Assembly (NCBI GenBank): GCA_001314905.1 | Contig: LJZT01000023.1 | Coordinates: forward strand, 1-46,702 | Length of the DNA: 46,702 bases | Direction of reading: 5' to 3' | Source of the DNA: Phormidium sp. OSCR | GTDB taxonomy: Bacteria > Cyanobacteriota > Cyanobacteriia > Cyanobacteriales > Geitlerinemataceae | Shown here: positions 7,640-15,464 of the stretch, one piece after another | Layout: every line of letters starts with the position of its first letter | How positions within the stretch are numbered: position 1 is the first letter of the stretch | Notes under the pieces: model-generated | Told to the model about the DNA's origin: nothing | Seen by the model: only the letters and a program-made list of their open reading frames with translations | Database searches by the model: none | Position numbers and translations under genes: made by a program

Positions 7640-7849
7640 TTATTCCTCAATCAGTTGTTTCAATTCGTTAATCTGGTTAGAAAATTTGAGGTTTCCTTGT
7701 TGTTGCTCTTTTTGGGCTGCTTGGAAATTCTCATAAATCTTATCGCGACGTTCTTCACGGAGATACTGCTGCAACAATGATTGAATTTCTTCTTTTTCAT
7801 CGGTAGAAAGACTTTTAATTCCTTCAACTACATCATTAAATGTCATCAT
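7640..7849 (-). CDS. Antitoxin of RelE-like module
   Basis: The 69-residue, highly charged helical protein (MMTFNDVVEGIKSLSTDEKE) has a C-terminal helix rich in Glu, Gln and Lys, as in small antitoxins that cover a RelE-type toxin. It ends two nucleotides before the frameshifted toxin start, so the pair forms one minus-strand operon, opposite to the other modules of the array. The start could be either of the first two Met codons. It appears intact even though its toxin is broken. Confidence 0.75.
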   Translation of the reverse strand: MMTFNDVVEGIKSLSTDEKEEIQSLLQQYLREERRDKIYENFQAAQKEQQQGNLKFSNQINELKQLIEE

Positions 7850-7902
7850 TGACGAAGCCTCACGGTACTAAATCACCTTTAATGATATTCTACTTCACCA
7901 CT

Positions 7903-8216
7903 TAGCGGCACCCCCACCACACCCCATCCTGGGACACCACCTGTCCCGACGAAGACCCCCCGGAACCCGCCACCCCCGCCCAACTGCGCCGCGCCCTCAA
8001 ACAACTGCAACGCCGCCAACTCCTCCCCCACCGCGCCCTCCTCCTCACGGACTGCGAACATCCTACCCCAGAACTCATCAGCTTCTGTGAAACACTCACC
8101 GGGGTCATCGCCATCGCCGTCCTCACCGACGACCCCCTAGACGCGCCCTTAAAAGGCTTTCCCCCAATCAACCCAATCTGATATCTGCTCTTGAAACCTG
8201 GTTAGAGGAGATTTGA
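7903..8216 (+). pseudogene. Orphan NACHT C-terminal copy R3
   Basis: The left end (GGCACCCCCACCACACCCC) matches the parent at ~4728, where the NACHT gene changes abruptly to C-rich composition. The copy then skips ~150 bases and resumes with the same middle type as R1 (codons for WDTTCPDEDPPEP and AQLRRALKQ), followed by the conserved end. One C is missing in the TTTCCCCC run near 8160, which breaks the last frame. The final bases match the parent stop region. Confidence 0.85.
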
Positions 8217-8299
8217 GACATTGGGGTTCTGCCTGAAACTTGGGATACAATTAAAACCATCCCACCTAATGTAGTGGCCGAATCACCAGACCCTAATTT

Positions 8300-8512
8300 A
8301 TGAAGACGCTTACAGAACTACTTCCCACCATCAAGCAACTTTCACACCTTGATAAAATTAAACTGATTCGTTTACTAGCTGAAGACATTGAATCACGGGA
8401 GGAAATTACACCGTTAGAACCGGGTAAAAGCTATGACTTAGCCACCCCATACAATACTTTTGGGGCGGGGGAAGTTCTCATGCAGGCAATGGAATCCACT
8501 GATGAAGTTTAG
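8300..8512 (+). CDS. Small protein paired with aspartic protease
   Basis: This 70-residue protein (MKTLTELLPTIKQLSHLDKI) has an N-terminal amphipathic helical part (KLIRLLAEDIE) and a C-terminus with PYNTFGAGEVLMQAME. It ends five bases before the ATG of the retropepsin-like gene, so the two form an operon. Size and position resemble an antitoxin, and the N-terminal half recalls small helical antitoxins, but no family is claimed. It starts 83 bases after orphan copy R3. Confidence 0.65.
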   Translation: MKTLTELLPTIKQLSHLDKIKLIRLLAEDIESREEITPLEPGKSYDLATPYNTFGAGEVLMQAMESTDEV

Positions 8513-8517
8513 CAGCA

Positions 8518-8928
8518 ATGCGATTTCCTTACTCAACCACTGATTCATCCCAAAACGAATTTGATAGCCTGCCGATAATTCCCATTATTCTTCGGCGAGA
8601 AGGTCATACCATTGAAGCCGTGGGCTTAGTTGACAGTGGCGCAACTATCAGCGTCATGCCCTATGACATCGGACAACAACTAGGCGCTATCTGGGAAGAT
8701 AATCAGGCAATCATTCAAATCACAGGTAACTTAGGAAAGCAGCCAGCAATACCTTTATTTGTAATGGCTCAAATTGGCGATATTCCACCGATTCGGTTGG
8801 CGTTTGCTTGGATAAAGAAACTCGATACAGTTCTCATTCTAGGACAGACAAATTTTTTTATGGAGTTTGATGTGTGTTTTTACCGTTCCAAGATGGAATT
8901 CGAGGTTAACCCTAAGTCCTTAATTTGA
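8518..8928 (+). CDS. Retropepsin-like aspartic protease
   Basis: The 136-residue protein has the clan AA active-site motif VDSGATISVMP (Asp at ~residue 38 in D-S-G-A) and the second conserved element LILGQTNFF (~110-118), as in single-domain bacterial retropepsin-like proteins that act as dimers. No signal peptide or TM segment is present, so it is cytoplasmic. It pairs with the upstream 70-aa protein. Substrate and role are unknown. Its place among toxin-antitoxin modules suggests a conditional or toxin-like protease, which is inference. Confidence 0.75.
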   Translation: MRFPYSTTDSSQNEFDSLPIIPIILRREGHTIEAVGLVDSGATISVMPYDIGQQLGAIWEDNQAIIQITGNLGKQPAIPLFVMAQIGDIPPIRLAFAWIKKLDTVLILGQTNFFMEFDVCFYRSKMEFEVNPKSLI

Positions 8929-8966
8929 GTTGGAATGAATTTTTAAATCTGACTCATCATGAATAC

Positions 8967-9074
8967 AAAAGTGCCGTCCTCACCGACGACCCCCTAGACG
9001 CGACGTTAAAAGGCTTTCATCCCAATCAACCGAACCTGATATCCGCCATTGAAACCTGGTTAGAGGAGATTTGA
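8967..9074 (+). pseudogene. Orphan NACHT C-terminal copy R4
   Basis: This is the shortest copy, matching only the last ~105 bases of the NACHT gene from the GTCCTCACCGACGACCCC block to the stop. It contains codons for LDATLKGFHPNQPNLISAIETW, so the frame is open here, but there is no start codon. It lies between the aspartic protease module and the second VapBC module. The hairpin right arm is not recognisable. Confidence 0.85.
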
Positions 9075-9130
9075 GGTCTGTCGTTTTTAGGTTAAAATAT
9101 CGATAAGTTTAGAGATAAAAAGAGGAAATC

Positions 9131-9379
9131 ATGGAAATTGCTACTCAACTCACTGACGAACAAGCTCATAAACTAGCTTTTATCCAACAAAAAACTCAAC
9201 AAAATCCAGATGAAATTTTAGGGGCTGCCCTTGACTATTATTATCAACAGCTCTTGACCACGTCTACTAACCATCTGGAAAATTTCAGTAAGATTGGCTT
9301 TGTTGGCTGTGTTGATGCCGAACCTGACTTAGCTGAAAACTGCGAATCAATATTAATGCAGGAAATTGGCGCTGAATGA
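9131..9379 (+). CDS. Antitoxin of VapBC module 2
   Basis: The 82-residue protein begins MEIATQLTDEQAHKLAFIQQ and reads like a ribbon-helix-helix antitoxin: a short strand, then helices (QNPDEILGAALDYYYQQLL), followed by an acidic tail. A good ribosome binding site (AGAGGAAATC) precedes it. Its stop overlaps the toxin start as ATGA (9376-9379). It starts 57 bases after orphan copy R4. Confidence 0.8.
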   Translation: MEIATQLTDEQAHKLAFIQQKTQQNPDEILGAALDYYYQQLLTTSTNHLENFSKIGFVGCVDAEPDLAENCESILMQEIGAE

Positions 9380-9792
9380 TTATTGTTGATACCGGCTTTT
9401 GGGTTGCTTTAGCCAACAAAAATGATAACTACCATGAAGCGGCTAAACAAACATTTAGTCAATATAACGAACCTCTGATTACGACATGGTGTGTCGTCAC
9501 CGAAACTTGCTACTTTCTACAAGCTCGTCGGGGAGTTCAAGCTTCGATTACGTTTATCAATGCCATGTCTCAGGGATTATTTAAAGTTTTTGAAATTAAG
9601 CCTGACCATATCGCCAGACTCAAAGATTTGATGACTAAATATCGCGATGTTCCGATGGATTTAGCGGACTCATCTCTCGTTTTGTTAGCAGAAGAGTACA
9701 AAACTGGACGAATTTTATCATTAAATATTAAAGATTTTAGTATTTATCAGTGGAATAACAAAAACTATTTTGAGAATCTTTTCAGGTCTTGA
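9376..9792 (+). CDS. PIN-domain RNase toxin (VapC-like) 2
   Basis: The 138-residue protein shows the PIN motifs MIIVDTGFWVAL (Asp5), VVTETCYFL (Glu ~43) and MDLADSSLVLLAEE (Asp ~95), followed by LNIKDFSIY. These residues form the metal-binding active site of VapC ribonucleases. It is coupled to the antitoxin by a 4-base overlap. All expected motifs are present, so the pair is probably functional. It is the last intact toxin module of the array. Confidence 0.88.
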   Translation: MIIVDTGFWVALANKNDNYHEAAKQTFSQYNEPLITTWCVVTETCYFLQARRGVQASITFINAMSQGLFKVFEIKPDHIARLKDLMTKYRDVPMDLADSSLVLLAEEYKTGRILSLNIKDFSIYQWNNKNYFENLFRS

Positions 9793-9818
9793 TAGCAAAG
9801 CGCGGCTACTGACAAACA

Positions 9819-10055
9819 TTGCTTATTAAACATCCCGATATTACCCATTATGAAACTGAAATTCAGCAAACCCTGAATCAACCCGATGCCATTCACCAAA
9901 GTCAGCGCGATATTAACGTTTTAGTATTTTATCGCACCATCAAAGCACAAAGATGGCTAGTTGCTGTTGCTCGGCGTTTAAATGGCGAGGGTTACTTGAT
10001 TACAGCTTACCAAACTGATGCAATAAAAACCGGAGCGAAATTATGGTCTAAATAA
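9819..10055 (+). CDS. PBECR-like nuclease fragment, 5'-truncated
   Basis: The open frame begins with a TTG (no ATG is available; an in-frame stop lies at 9810) and encodes 78 residues from HPDITHYETEIQQTL to DAIKTGAKLWSK. The pattern of N-terminal His/Asp residues, RRLNGEGYLITAYQTD and a terminal K-x-W matches small cyanobacterial PBECR/barnase-EndoU-like nucleases, which usually have an extra N-terminal helix. It is therefore probably 5'-truncated. It is followed directly by a DUF2283-like frame, the usual partner. Whether it is expressed is unclear. Confidence 0.5.
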   Translation: MLIKHPDITHYETEIQQTLNQPDAIHQSQRDINVLVFYRTIKAQRWLVAVARRLNGEGYLITAYQTDAIKTGAKLWSK

Positions 10056-10252
10056 AAGTATTTTACGAACCAGAAACCGAACTTTCAACCATTTTTTGGC
10101 AATCTCCCCGCCCCAATCAAATTGCGACCGAACTTGAGAACGATATTATCCTGTTTAAAGATGGAGATACCCATGAACCCGTTGGCATCGAAGTCTTGTC
10201 CTATTCAATCGGCTGTAGTCAGGAGGTTCCTCGTCAATATGGCAAAGCGTAA
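10052..10252 (+). pseudogene. DUF2283-like antitoxin without a start codon
   Basis: The frame reads IKVFYEPETELSTIFWQ, then LENDIILFKDGD and VGIEVLSYSIG, which is the DUF2283 pattern (normally M-K-V-x-Y-D/E-P-E). A stop codon precedes it, and the first codon is ATA (10052), where an ATG would be expected; no other start codon follows early. After SYSIG the frame runs into the ribosome binding site and start of the TPR gene. With the truncated gene before it, this looks like a decaying toxin-antitoxin pair. Confidence 0.6.
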
Positions 10253-11093
10253 AAAGAAAAAAGCGGCCACTGTTAAAAAGTCCCGTGGCTTCGGGAAAAA
10301 AAGCCTGGCTGTTGAGTTACAGCGGGCCGCAGCCTATGCCGTTAAAGAGGATTGGCAAGGGGCGTATGCTGTCCTGCAACTCTTGGTCGAGCAGTATCCT
10401 GATAATAAGCAGGTTTGGGACTATCTGTCGGAGGTGGCTTACATGGTCAACATGTACCTGCTACTCGCATCGCAGGTCTTAGGGCGGGCCTTAGCCATCG
10501 ATCGAGATCTCCATGAATTCGCCCCCCAGACTCGGGAGATTCTCAGCAGGATCACTCCGACAATTCCTGAGATAGTAGAGGAACTCGGCTCAGACGATCT
10601 CGAAGGGGCCATTCTCCATGAACGCGGGCAAATGTATGTGGACCAGGGGAATTGCCCGGCGGCCCGTGAGGCAGAGCTAGAGGTGATTCGCCGTCATCCA
10701 GGGTTTATGCCGGCCCGCAATAATCTGGCGTTGGTGAACTGGACTGAGGGGAACGTTGAGGAGGCGATCGCCACCAGTAAAGCCGTCCTGGACTCTGATC
10801 CTGACAATATCCATGCCCTCTCTAACCTAGTGCATTTTCTCGTCGTGGCAGGAGATACTGAAGCGGCCCAAGTCTATGGCGATCGCCTCAAAACCAGCCC
10901 AGGGAATGGCTGGGACCCTTGGACTAAACGGGTCGAGGCGCTGAGCTATCTAGCCGATGACGCGGGCATTGTCGAGATGCTGGACCAGGCTGAAGCCGAT
11001 GATGTTGATGACTCTCCCATTGGGGCGTTCTTTTTCCATCTAACGGCTGTGGCTCTCGCGCGCACCGGTGTTGACATCCTCATCCCACTATAG
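10239..11093 (+). CDS. TPR protein, 3'-truncated by a hairpin element
   Basis: An AGGAGG site (10221-10226) sets the start at 10239, giving 284 residues with a very basic N-terminus (MAKRKKKKAATVKK). Tetratricopeptide-like helical repeats follow, for example WQGAYAVLQLLVEQYPDN, AAREAELEVIRRHPGFMPA and EEAIATSKAVLDSDPDN. TPR arrays mediate protein-protein contacts; no partner is evident. The normal repeat pattern breaks off at LARTG, and the last seven residues (VDILIPL) are encoded by the left arm of the hairpin at 11071. The gene has therefore probably lost its 3' end. Confidence 0.8.
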   Translation: MAKRKKKKAATVKKSRGFGKKSLAVELQRAAAYAVKEDWQGAYAVLQLLVEQYPDNKQVWDYLSEVAYMVNMYLLLASQVLGRALAIDRDLHEFAPQTREILSRITPTIPEIVEELGSDDLEGAILHERGQMYVDQGNCPAAREAELEVIRRHPGFMPARNNLALVNWTEGNVEEAIATSKAVLDSDPDNIHALSNLVHFLVVAGDTEAAQVYGDRLKTSPGNGWDPWTKRVEALSYLADDAGIVEMLDQAEADDVDDSPIGAFFFHLTAVALARTGVDILIPL

Positions 11094-11123
11094 CCGTCAG
11101 GCTTAGTGGGATGAGGATGTCAA
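11071..11123. mobile_element. IS200/IS605-type hairpin end (remnant)
   Basis: TTGACATCCTCATCCCACTA (11071-11090) and its exact complement (11104-11123) form a 20-bp stem. The intervening bases add an AGCC/GGCT inner stem with one bulged T (11091) and a GTCA tetraloop. A long hairpin with an extrahelical T, beginning TTGACATCCTC, is how I know the ends recognised by Y1 transposases of IS200/IS605 elements in cyanobacteria. No transposase gene is present. A strong terminator is the alternative. Confidence 0.55.
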
Positions 11124-11416
11124 AGCAATCGTTCTGCCCTCATGAGGCGACTGCAATCGATTAAGAGCTAGGTGAACTACCGAACGCGCTCATCAGAGAT
11201 ACCAGCGTCGGCTTCCTACCCAACAAATTTTAAAATCTAAAAGATTCGCTCAAGTCCGTAACTCATAACAACTTGTCGTTTTGTAACAATTCTGGCAAAC
11301 GTCCCGCATCCTGAACCGACAATGGGATCACACGCGCGATCGCCTCCCGGCACAGTCCCACGAGTGGCGATCGCCTCAGACGGATCGCCCCAGGCGACGC
11401 GACAACGACAGAACTT
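11124..11416. other. Intergenic region, possible element remnant
   Basis: The first ~110 bases after the hairpin have no intact ORF and may be insertion-element remains. From ~11280 onward the sequence is rich in HIP1 GCGATCGC-like sites. No ribosome binding site precedes the ATG at 11417. Confidence 0.4.
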
Positions 11417-12784
11417 ATGGGTATTGCCAGCATCAACCCCGCCACGGGAGAAACCATCAAAACCTTCACAGACCTGAGTGACGCGGAACTCGAAGCCAAA
11501 CTCGAACGAGCCGATCGCGCCTTTGGGCAATACCGCCATACCATGATGGTGCAGCGATCGCGCTGGCTCCAGAACGCGGCCGACATCTTGGAACAAAAGG
11601 CCCAAGCCTTCGGGGAAATCATCACCCTAGAAATGGGCAAACCTATCGCCCAAGCCGTGGCCGAAGTCAACAAATGCGCCCTCGTCTGCCGCTACTACGC
11701 TGACAACGCCGCCGAATTTCTGGCTGATCGCCCGGTGGCCACGGATGCTTCCTTCAGTTACACGGCCTATCATCCTCTGGGAGCCATCCTGGCGGTCATG
11801 CCCTGGAACTTCCCCTTTTGGCAAGTCTTCCGCTTTGCGGCCCCGGCTCTCATGGCAGGCAATGTGGGCCTGCTCAAACACGCCTCGAATGTTCCTCAAT
11901 GTGCCTTGGCGATCGAGTCGATTCTCTCAGAGGCGGGATTCCCCAGCGGTGCGTTCCAAACTTTGCTCATTGGGGCCGATCGCGTGGCGGCACTCCTGGC
12001 TGACGATCGCATCCAAGCGGCGACCCTCACCGGCAGCGAGGGGGCCGGTATGAGCCTGGCCGAAGAAGCGGGTAAAAATCTCAAAAAAACCGTCCTGGAA
12101 CTCGGCGGTAGTGACCCCTTCATCGTCATGGGGAGTGCCAATCTCGAAGCGGCTGTCAGCACCGCTGTCACAGCCCGGATGCTCAATAGCGGCCAATCCT
12201 GCATTGCGGCGAAACGCTTCATCATTCACGACTCTATTGCCGATGAGTTTGAAGGACGCTTCCTGGCTAAACTGGAGGCTCTGCGCTTCGGCGATCCCCT
12301 GGTCTCTGAAAACGATCTCGGTCCGTTGGCTACGGCGGGGATTCGCGCTGAGCTGCATCAACAGGTGCAAACGCTAGTCAAACAGGGCGCTAAACTCCGA
12401 CTCGGTGGTGAACTCCCTGAGGGGCCGGGGAACTTTTACCCGGCGACGTTACTCAGCGATATTCCATCAGGGACAATTGCTGATGATCAGGAACTGTTTG
12501 GCCCCGTGGCCTTGCTGTTTCGTGTCAGTACCATCGATGAGGCGATCGCCCTGGCTAACCGCGTCCCCTATGGCCTCGGGGCTAGTGCTTGGACGACGGT
12601 GGAACCTGAGCAGCAACAATTCATCAGTGAATTGGAAGCGGGAGCGGTTTTTCTCAACGGGATGGTCAAATCAGATCCGCGACTCCCCTTTGGTGGGATC
12701 AAAAAATCAGGGTATGGCCGCGAACTCGCACTAGAGGGTATTCAGGAGTTTGTCAACATTAAAACGGTTGTCATCAACCAATAA
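11417..12784 (+). CDS. gabD: Succinate-semialdehyde dehydrogenase
   Basis: The 455-residue protein is a full-length aldehyde dehydrogenase of the NAD(P)-dependent succinate-semialdehyde type, oxidising succinic semialdehyde to succinate. Catalytic Glu228 lies in LELGGSDPF and nucleophile Cys262 in NSGQSCIAAKRF. The N-terminus SINPATGET and the cofactor-site segment VMPWNFPFWQVFR are typical. The next gene encodes the enzyme that would supply its substrate from 2-oxoglutarate; in other cyanobacteria the pair closes the TCA cycle without 2-oxoglutarate dehydrogenase. The 129-bp gap suggests either one transcript or two close promoters. Confidence 0.92.
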   Translation: MGIASINPATGETIKTFTDLSDAELEAKLERADRAFGQYRHTMMVQRSRWLQNAADILEQKAQAFGEIITLEMGKPIAQAVAEVNKCALVCRYYADNAAEFLADRPVATDASFSYTAYHPLGAILAVMPWNFPFWQVFRFAAPALMAGNVGLLKHASNVPQCALAIESILSEAGFPSGAFQTLLIGADRVAALLADDRIQAATLTGSEGAGMSLAEEAGKNLKKTVLELGGSDPFIVMGSANLEAAVSTAVTARMLNSGQSCIAAKRFIIHDSIADEFEGRFLAKLEALRFGDPLVSENDLGPLATAGIRAELHQQVQTLVKQGAKLRLGGELPEGPGNFYPATLLSDIPSGTIADDQELFGPVALLFRVSTIDEAIALANRVPYGLGASAWTTVEPEQQQFISELEAGAVFLNGMVKSDPRLPFGGIKKSGYGRELALEGIQEFVNIKTVVINQ

Positions 12785-12913
12785 GATGGGTTCCTAGTTG
12801 GTCTAGGCTGATGAATTTGGCTAAAAGGACTATTCTTGGAAGTATCATCTCATACCTGTTATCGCGTCTGTTCACGTCTGTCAACTCATTTCAACGCAAC
12901 GCAAGGGGTCTTA

Positions 12914-14551
12914 ATGAACACTGCGGAACTTTTGGTCAAATGTCTGGAAAACGAGGGCGTTAAGTATGTCTTCGGCTTACCGGGTGAAGAAAATATGCAA
13001 GTCCTGGAAGCCTTGCGAGGCTCTCCCATTCAGTTTGTCACCACCCGCCATGAGCAGGGTGCGGCGTTTATGGCTGATGTCTATGGACGCTTAACGGGGA
13101 AAGCGGGGGTGTGTCTGTCTACCCTCGGTCCTGGGGCGACGAACCTGATGACGGGGGTGGCTGATGCTAACCTCGATGGTGCGCCTTTGGTGGCGATTAC
13201 GGGACAGGTGGGAACGGATCGGATGCACATTGAATCCCATCAATATTTGGATTTGGTGGCTATGTTTGCCCCGGTTACGAAGTGGAATTCGCAGATTGTT
13301 CGCCCGAGTAATACTCCCGAAATTGTCCGTAAGGCCTTCAAACGGGCGCAACAGGAAAAACCGGGGGCGGTTCATATTGATTTGCCCGAAAATATCGCTG
13401 AGATGCCGGTGCAGGGAAGCCCTCTCAAGTGCGATCGCCAGGACAAAATCTACGCCTCCTATAAAAGTCTCAATGATGCGGCGACGGCGATTTCTCGGGC
13501 GAATAATCCCCTGATTTTGGTGGGGAATGGGGCGATTCGTGATGATGCGAGTGATGCGCTGACGGAGTTTGCGACTCGGTTGAATATCCCGGTGGCGAAT
13601 ACGTTTATGGGTAAGGGGGCGATCGCCTATACTCATCCCCTCGCTCTCTGGACGGTAGGATTGCAACAGCGAGACTATATCAGTTGTGGCTTTGACAACA
13701 CGGATTTGGTGATTGCGGTTGGCTATGATTTGATTGAGTATTCTCCTAAGAAATGGAATCCGAAAGGGGAAATTCCTATTGTTCATATTGGGACGGATTC
13801 GGCGGAGATTGACAGCAGCTACATTCCCTTGGTGGAAGTGGTGGGCAATATCACGGACTCTCTCGATGAGATTTTACGCCGTTCCGATCGCTCCAGTAAG
13901 GCGACACCCCATGCCCTCTCGCTACGAGATGACATTCGCCAGGATTATGAGCAACACGCCAACGATAATGAGTTTCCCATCAAGCCCCAGAAGCTGATTT
14001 ATGATTTGCGTCAGGTGATGGGACCCGATGATGTGGTCATTTCTGATGTGGGCGCTCATAAGATGTGGATTGCTCGCCATTATCACTGTGAACGGCCCAA
14101 TACCTGTTTGATTTCCAATGGCTTTGCGGCGATGGGGATTGCGATTCCGGGGGCGATCGCCGCGAAGCTGGTTCATCCTGATCGCAAGGTTGTGGCGGCT
14201 ACCGGGGATGGGGGCTTCATGATGAATTGTCAGGAGTTGGAAACGGCGCTGCGCACGGAAACCCCGTTTGTCACCATTATTTTTAATGATGGGGGCTATG
14301 GCTTGATTGAGTGGAAGCAGGAGGCTCAATATGGACGAGCTTCGTTTATTGAGTTCGGCAACCCGGATTTTGTTAAGTTTGCTGAAAGCATGGGGTTGAA
14401 GGGCTATCGCGTCACCTCCACCGAGGAGTTTGTGCCGATTCTGAAGGAGGCGTTGGCCCAAGATGTCCCGGCGGTGATTGATTGTCCGGTGGATTATCGG
14501 GAAAATGCCCGCTTCTCGGCGAAATCCGGGGAGTTGAGTTGTCCGATGTAG
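12914..14551 (+). CDS. 2-oxoglutarate decarboxylase (ALS-like, ThDP)
   Basis: The 545-residue protein is an acetolactate-synthase-type ThDP enzyme. The ThDP-activating Glu47 lies in RHEQGAAFMADVYGR, and the metal/ThDP motif starts at GDGG (Asp432) and continues to IIFND. The start at 12914 follows AAGGGG. Proteins of this kind next to succinate-semialdehyde dehydrogenase are the cyanobacterial 2-oxoglutarate decarboxylases, which convert 2-oxoglutarate to succinic semialdehyde and CO2. The alternative, catabolic acetolactate synthase, is less likely given the neighbour. No regulatory (ACT) subunit gene is nearby. Confidence 0.85.
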   Translation: MNTAELLVKCLENEGVKYVFGLPGEENMQVLEALRGSPIQFVTTRHEQGAAFMADVYGRLTGKAGVCLSTLGPGATNLMTGVADANLDGAPLVAITGQVGTDRMHIESHQYLDLVAMFAPVTKWNSQIVRPSNTPEIVRKAFKRAQQEKPGAVHIDLPENIAEMPVQGSPLKCDRQDKIYASYKSLNDAATAISRANNPLILVGNGAIRDDASDALTEFATRLNIPVANTFMGKGAIAYTHPLALWTVGLQQRDYISCGFDNTDLVIAVGYDLIEYSPKKWNPKGEIPIVHIGTDSAEIDSSYIPLVEVVGNITDSLDEILRRSDRSSKATPHALSLRDDIRQDYEQHANDNEFPIKPQKLIYDLRQVMGPDDVVISDVGAHKMWIARHYHCERPNTCLISNGFAAMGIAIPGAIAAKLVHPDRKVVAATGDGGFMMNCQELETALRTETPFVTIIFNDGGYGLIEWKQEAQYGRASFIEFGNPDFVKFAESMGLKGYRVTSTEEFVPILKEALAQDVPAVIDCPVDYRENARFSAKSGELSCPM

Positions 14552-14704
14552 GGTTTTCCAGCTTCGCTCTGAATATCCGAAGTTCTGCTCATACTGCGTT
14601 GGCGGTATGGGCAGTTTTGTGTCTGGCTTTGTGGCTCGATGCGCTACGACAGACGGGGTTGAGGCTGGACTGAATGTAAAGTTTTACAACAAATTAGCCT
14701 ATCT

Positions 14705-14733
14705 CCGTAAAACGAGGGCTGTTATCCCGACAG
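14705..14733 (+). promoter_or_regulatory. Shared promoter-like motif, sigma gene
   Basis: CCGTAAAA (14705-14712), 15 bases, CGACAG (14728-14733). The same two boxes at the same spacing occur before three minus-strand genes in this window. Transcription would start near 14740, giving a short leader with GGGAGG (14749-14754) before the GTG at 14761. This fits an alternative-sigma -35/-10 pair and autoregulation. Confidence 0.6.
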
Positions 14734-14760
14734 TAGTTATAGATGATTGGGAGGTTCCTC

Positions 14761-15435
14761 GTGGAGGATAGAGATATTCAACAGCCGAACGATGATCGGG
14801 TTCCTGATTTAGATGAGGTGCTTCGAGGGCTGGCCCTTGAGGCTCAGAACTCCCCCCCAGGGAGTCGCCAGCGTCGTCGCGCTCTGACACGACTGGTTCA
14901 GCTAACCCGCACCTCCGGTCGCCTCTGTCGTCCCTATTTGGGTCAATTTCCTCATGTTTATGATGAGATTTACAATGAGGCGTTGCAACTGTTGTTTATT
15001 TATATCTGCGATCGCATTGATGCCTATAATCCCCAGAGAAGTCCCTTCTTACGATGGGTTAATTTTCTCTTACAACGGCGTTTTTTTAATCAGGCAATTC
15101 CTAAGATTATTGGCGATCGCCGCGAGGTATCTAGCAATTCTCTCACCCCATCGCCTCGGATACAACAGCAGTTGTCCACTAAGGTGTTACCTCCGAGTCT
15201 GTCTGAGGCGATCGCGCAATGTTTACGAGAGGATCCCGATGGACTCTTTGAACGTCGGTCCTTGCGCCAAATGCCAGAGATAACGTTCAAACGAATTGCC
15301 ATTCGACGACTCAATGGAGAAAGCTGGAAAAGCATTTCTGTTGATTTGGGGGTGGGGATCTCAACCTTGAGTGATTTTTACCAACGCAGTCTGAGTGAAT
15401 TTTCTGAATTTATTAAAGACTACGTACAAACTTAG
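14761..15435 (+). CDS. Alternative sigma-70-family factor
   Basis: The 224-residue protein has a region-2-like segment (DEIYNEALQLLFIYICDRID, then SPFLRWVNFLLQRRFF; ~residues 61-105) and a region-4-like helix-turn-helix near the C-terminus (TFKRIAIRRLNGESWKSISV, then GVGISTLSDFYQRSL; ~residues 172-215). It lacks regions 1 and 3, as in ECF-like factors. I chose the GTG at 14761 because GGGAGG lies seven bases upstream; an ATG at 14743 is possible. It heads an operon with DUF1822, CHAT-CHASE2 and DUF928 genes, the usual cyanobacterial neighbourhood. The motif upstream suggests it transcribes its own gene. No anti-sigma gene is recognisable nearby. Confidence 0.8.
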   Translation: MEDRDIQQPNDDRVPDLDEVLRGLALEAQNSPPGSRQRRRALTRLVQLTRTSGRLCRPYLGQFPHVYDEIYNEALQLLFIYICDRIDAYNPQRSPFLRWVNFLLQRRFFNQAIPKIIGDRREVSSNSLTPSPRIQQQLSTKVLPPSLSEAIAQCLREDPDGLFERRSLRQMPEITFKRIAIRRLNGESWKSISVDLGVGISTLSDFYQRSLSEFSEFIKDYVQT

Positions 15436-15464
15436 CTACTAAACGTTTATGTAAGGAGTGACCC

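Noticed and set aside
5199-9074. Integron with attC sites
   Set aside because: The repeats resemble cassette boundaries, but they are coding fragments of the NACHT 3' end, of very different lengths, with no attC-like core sites and no integrase gene.
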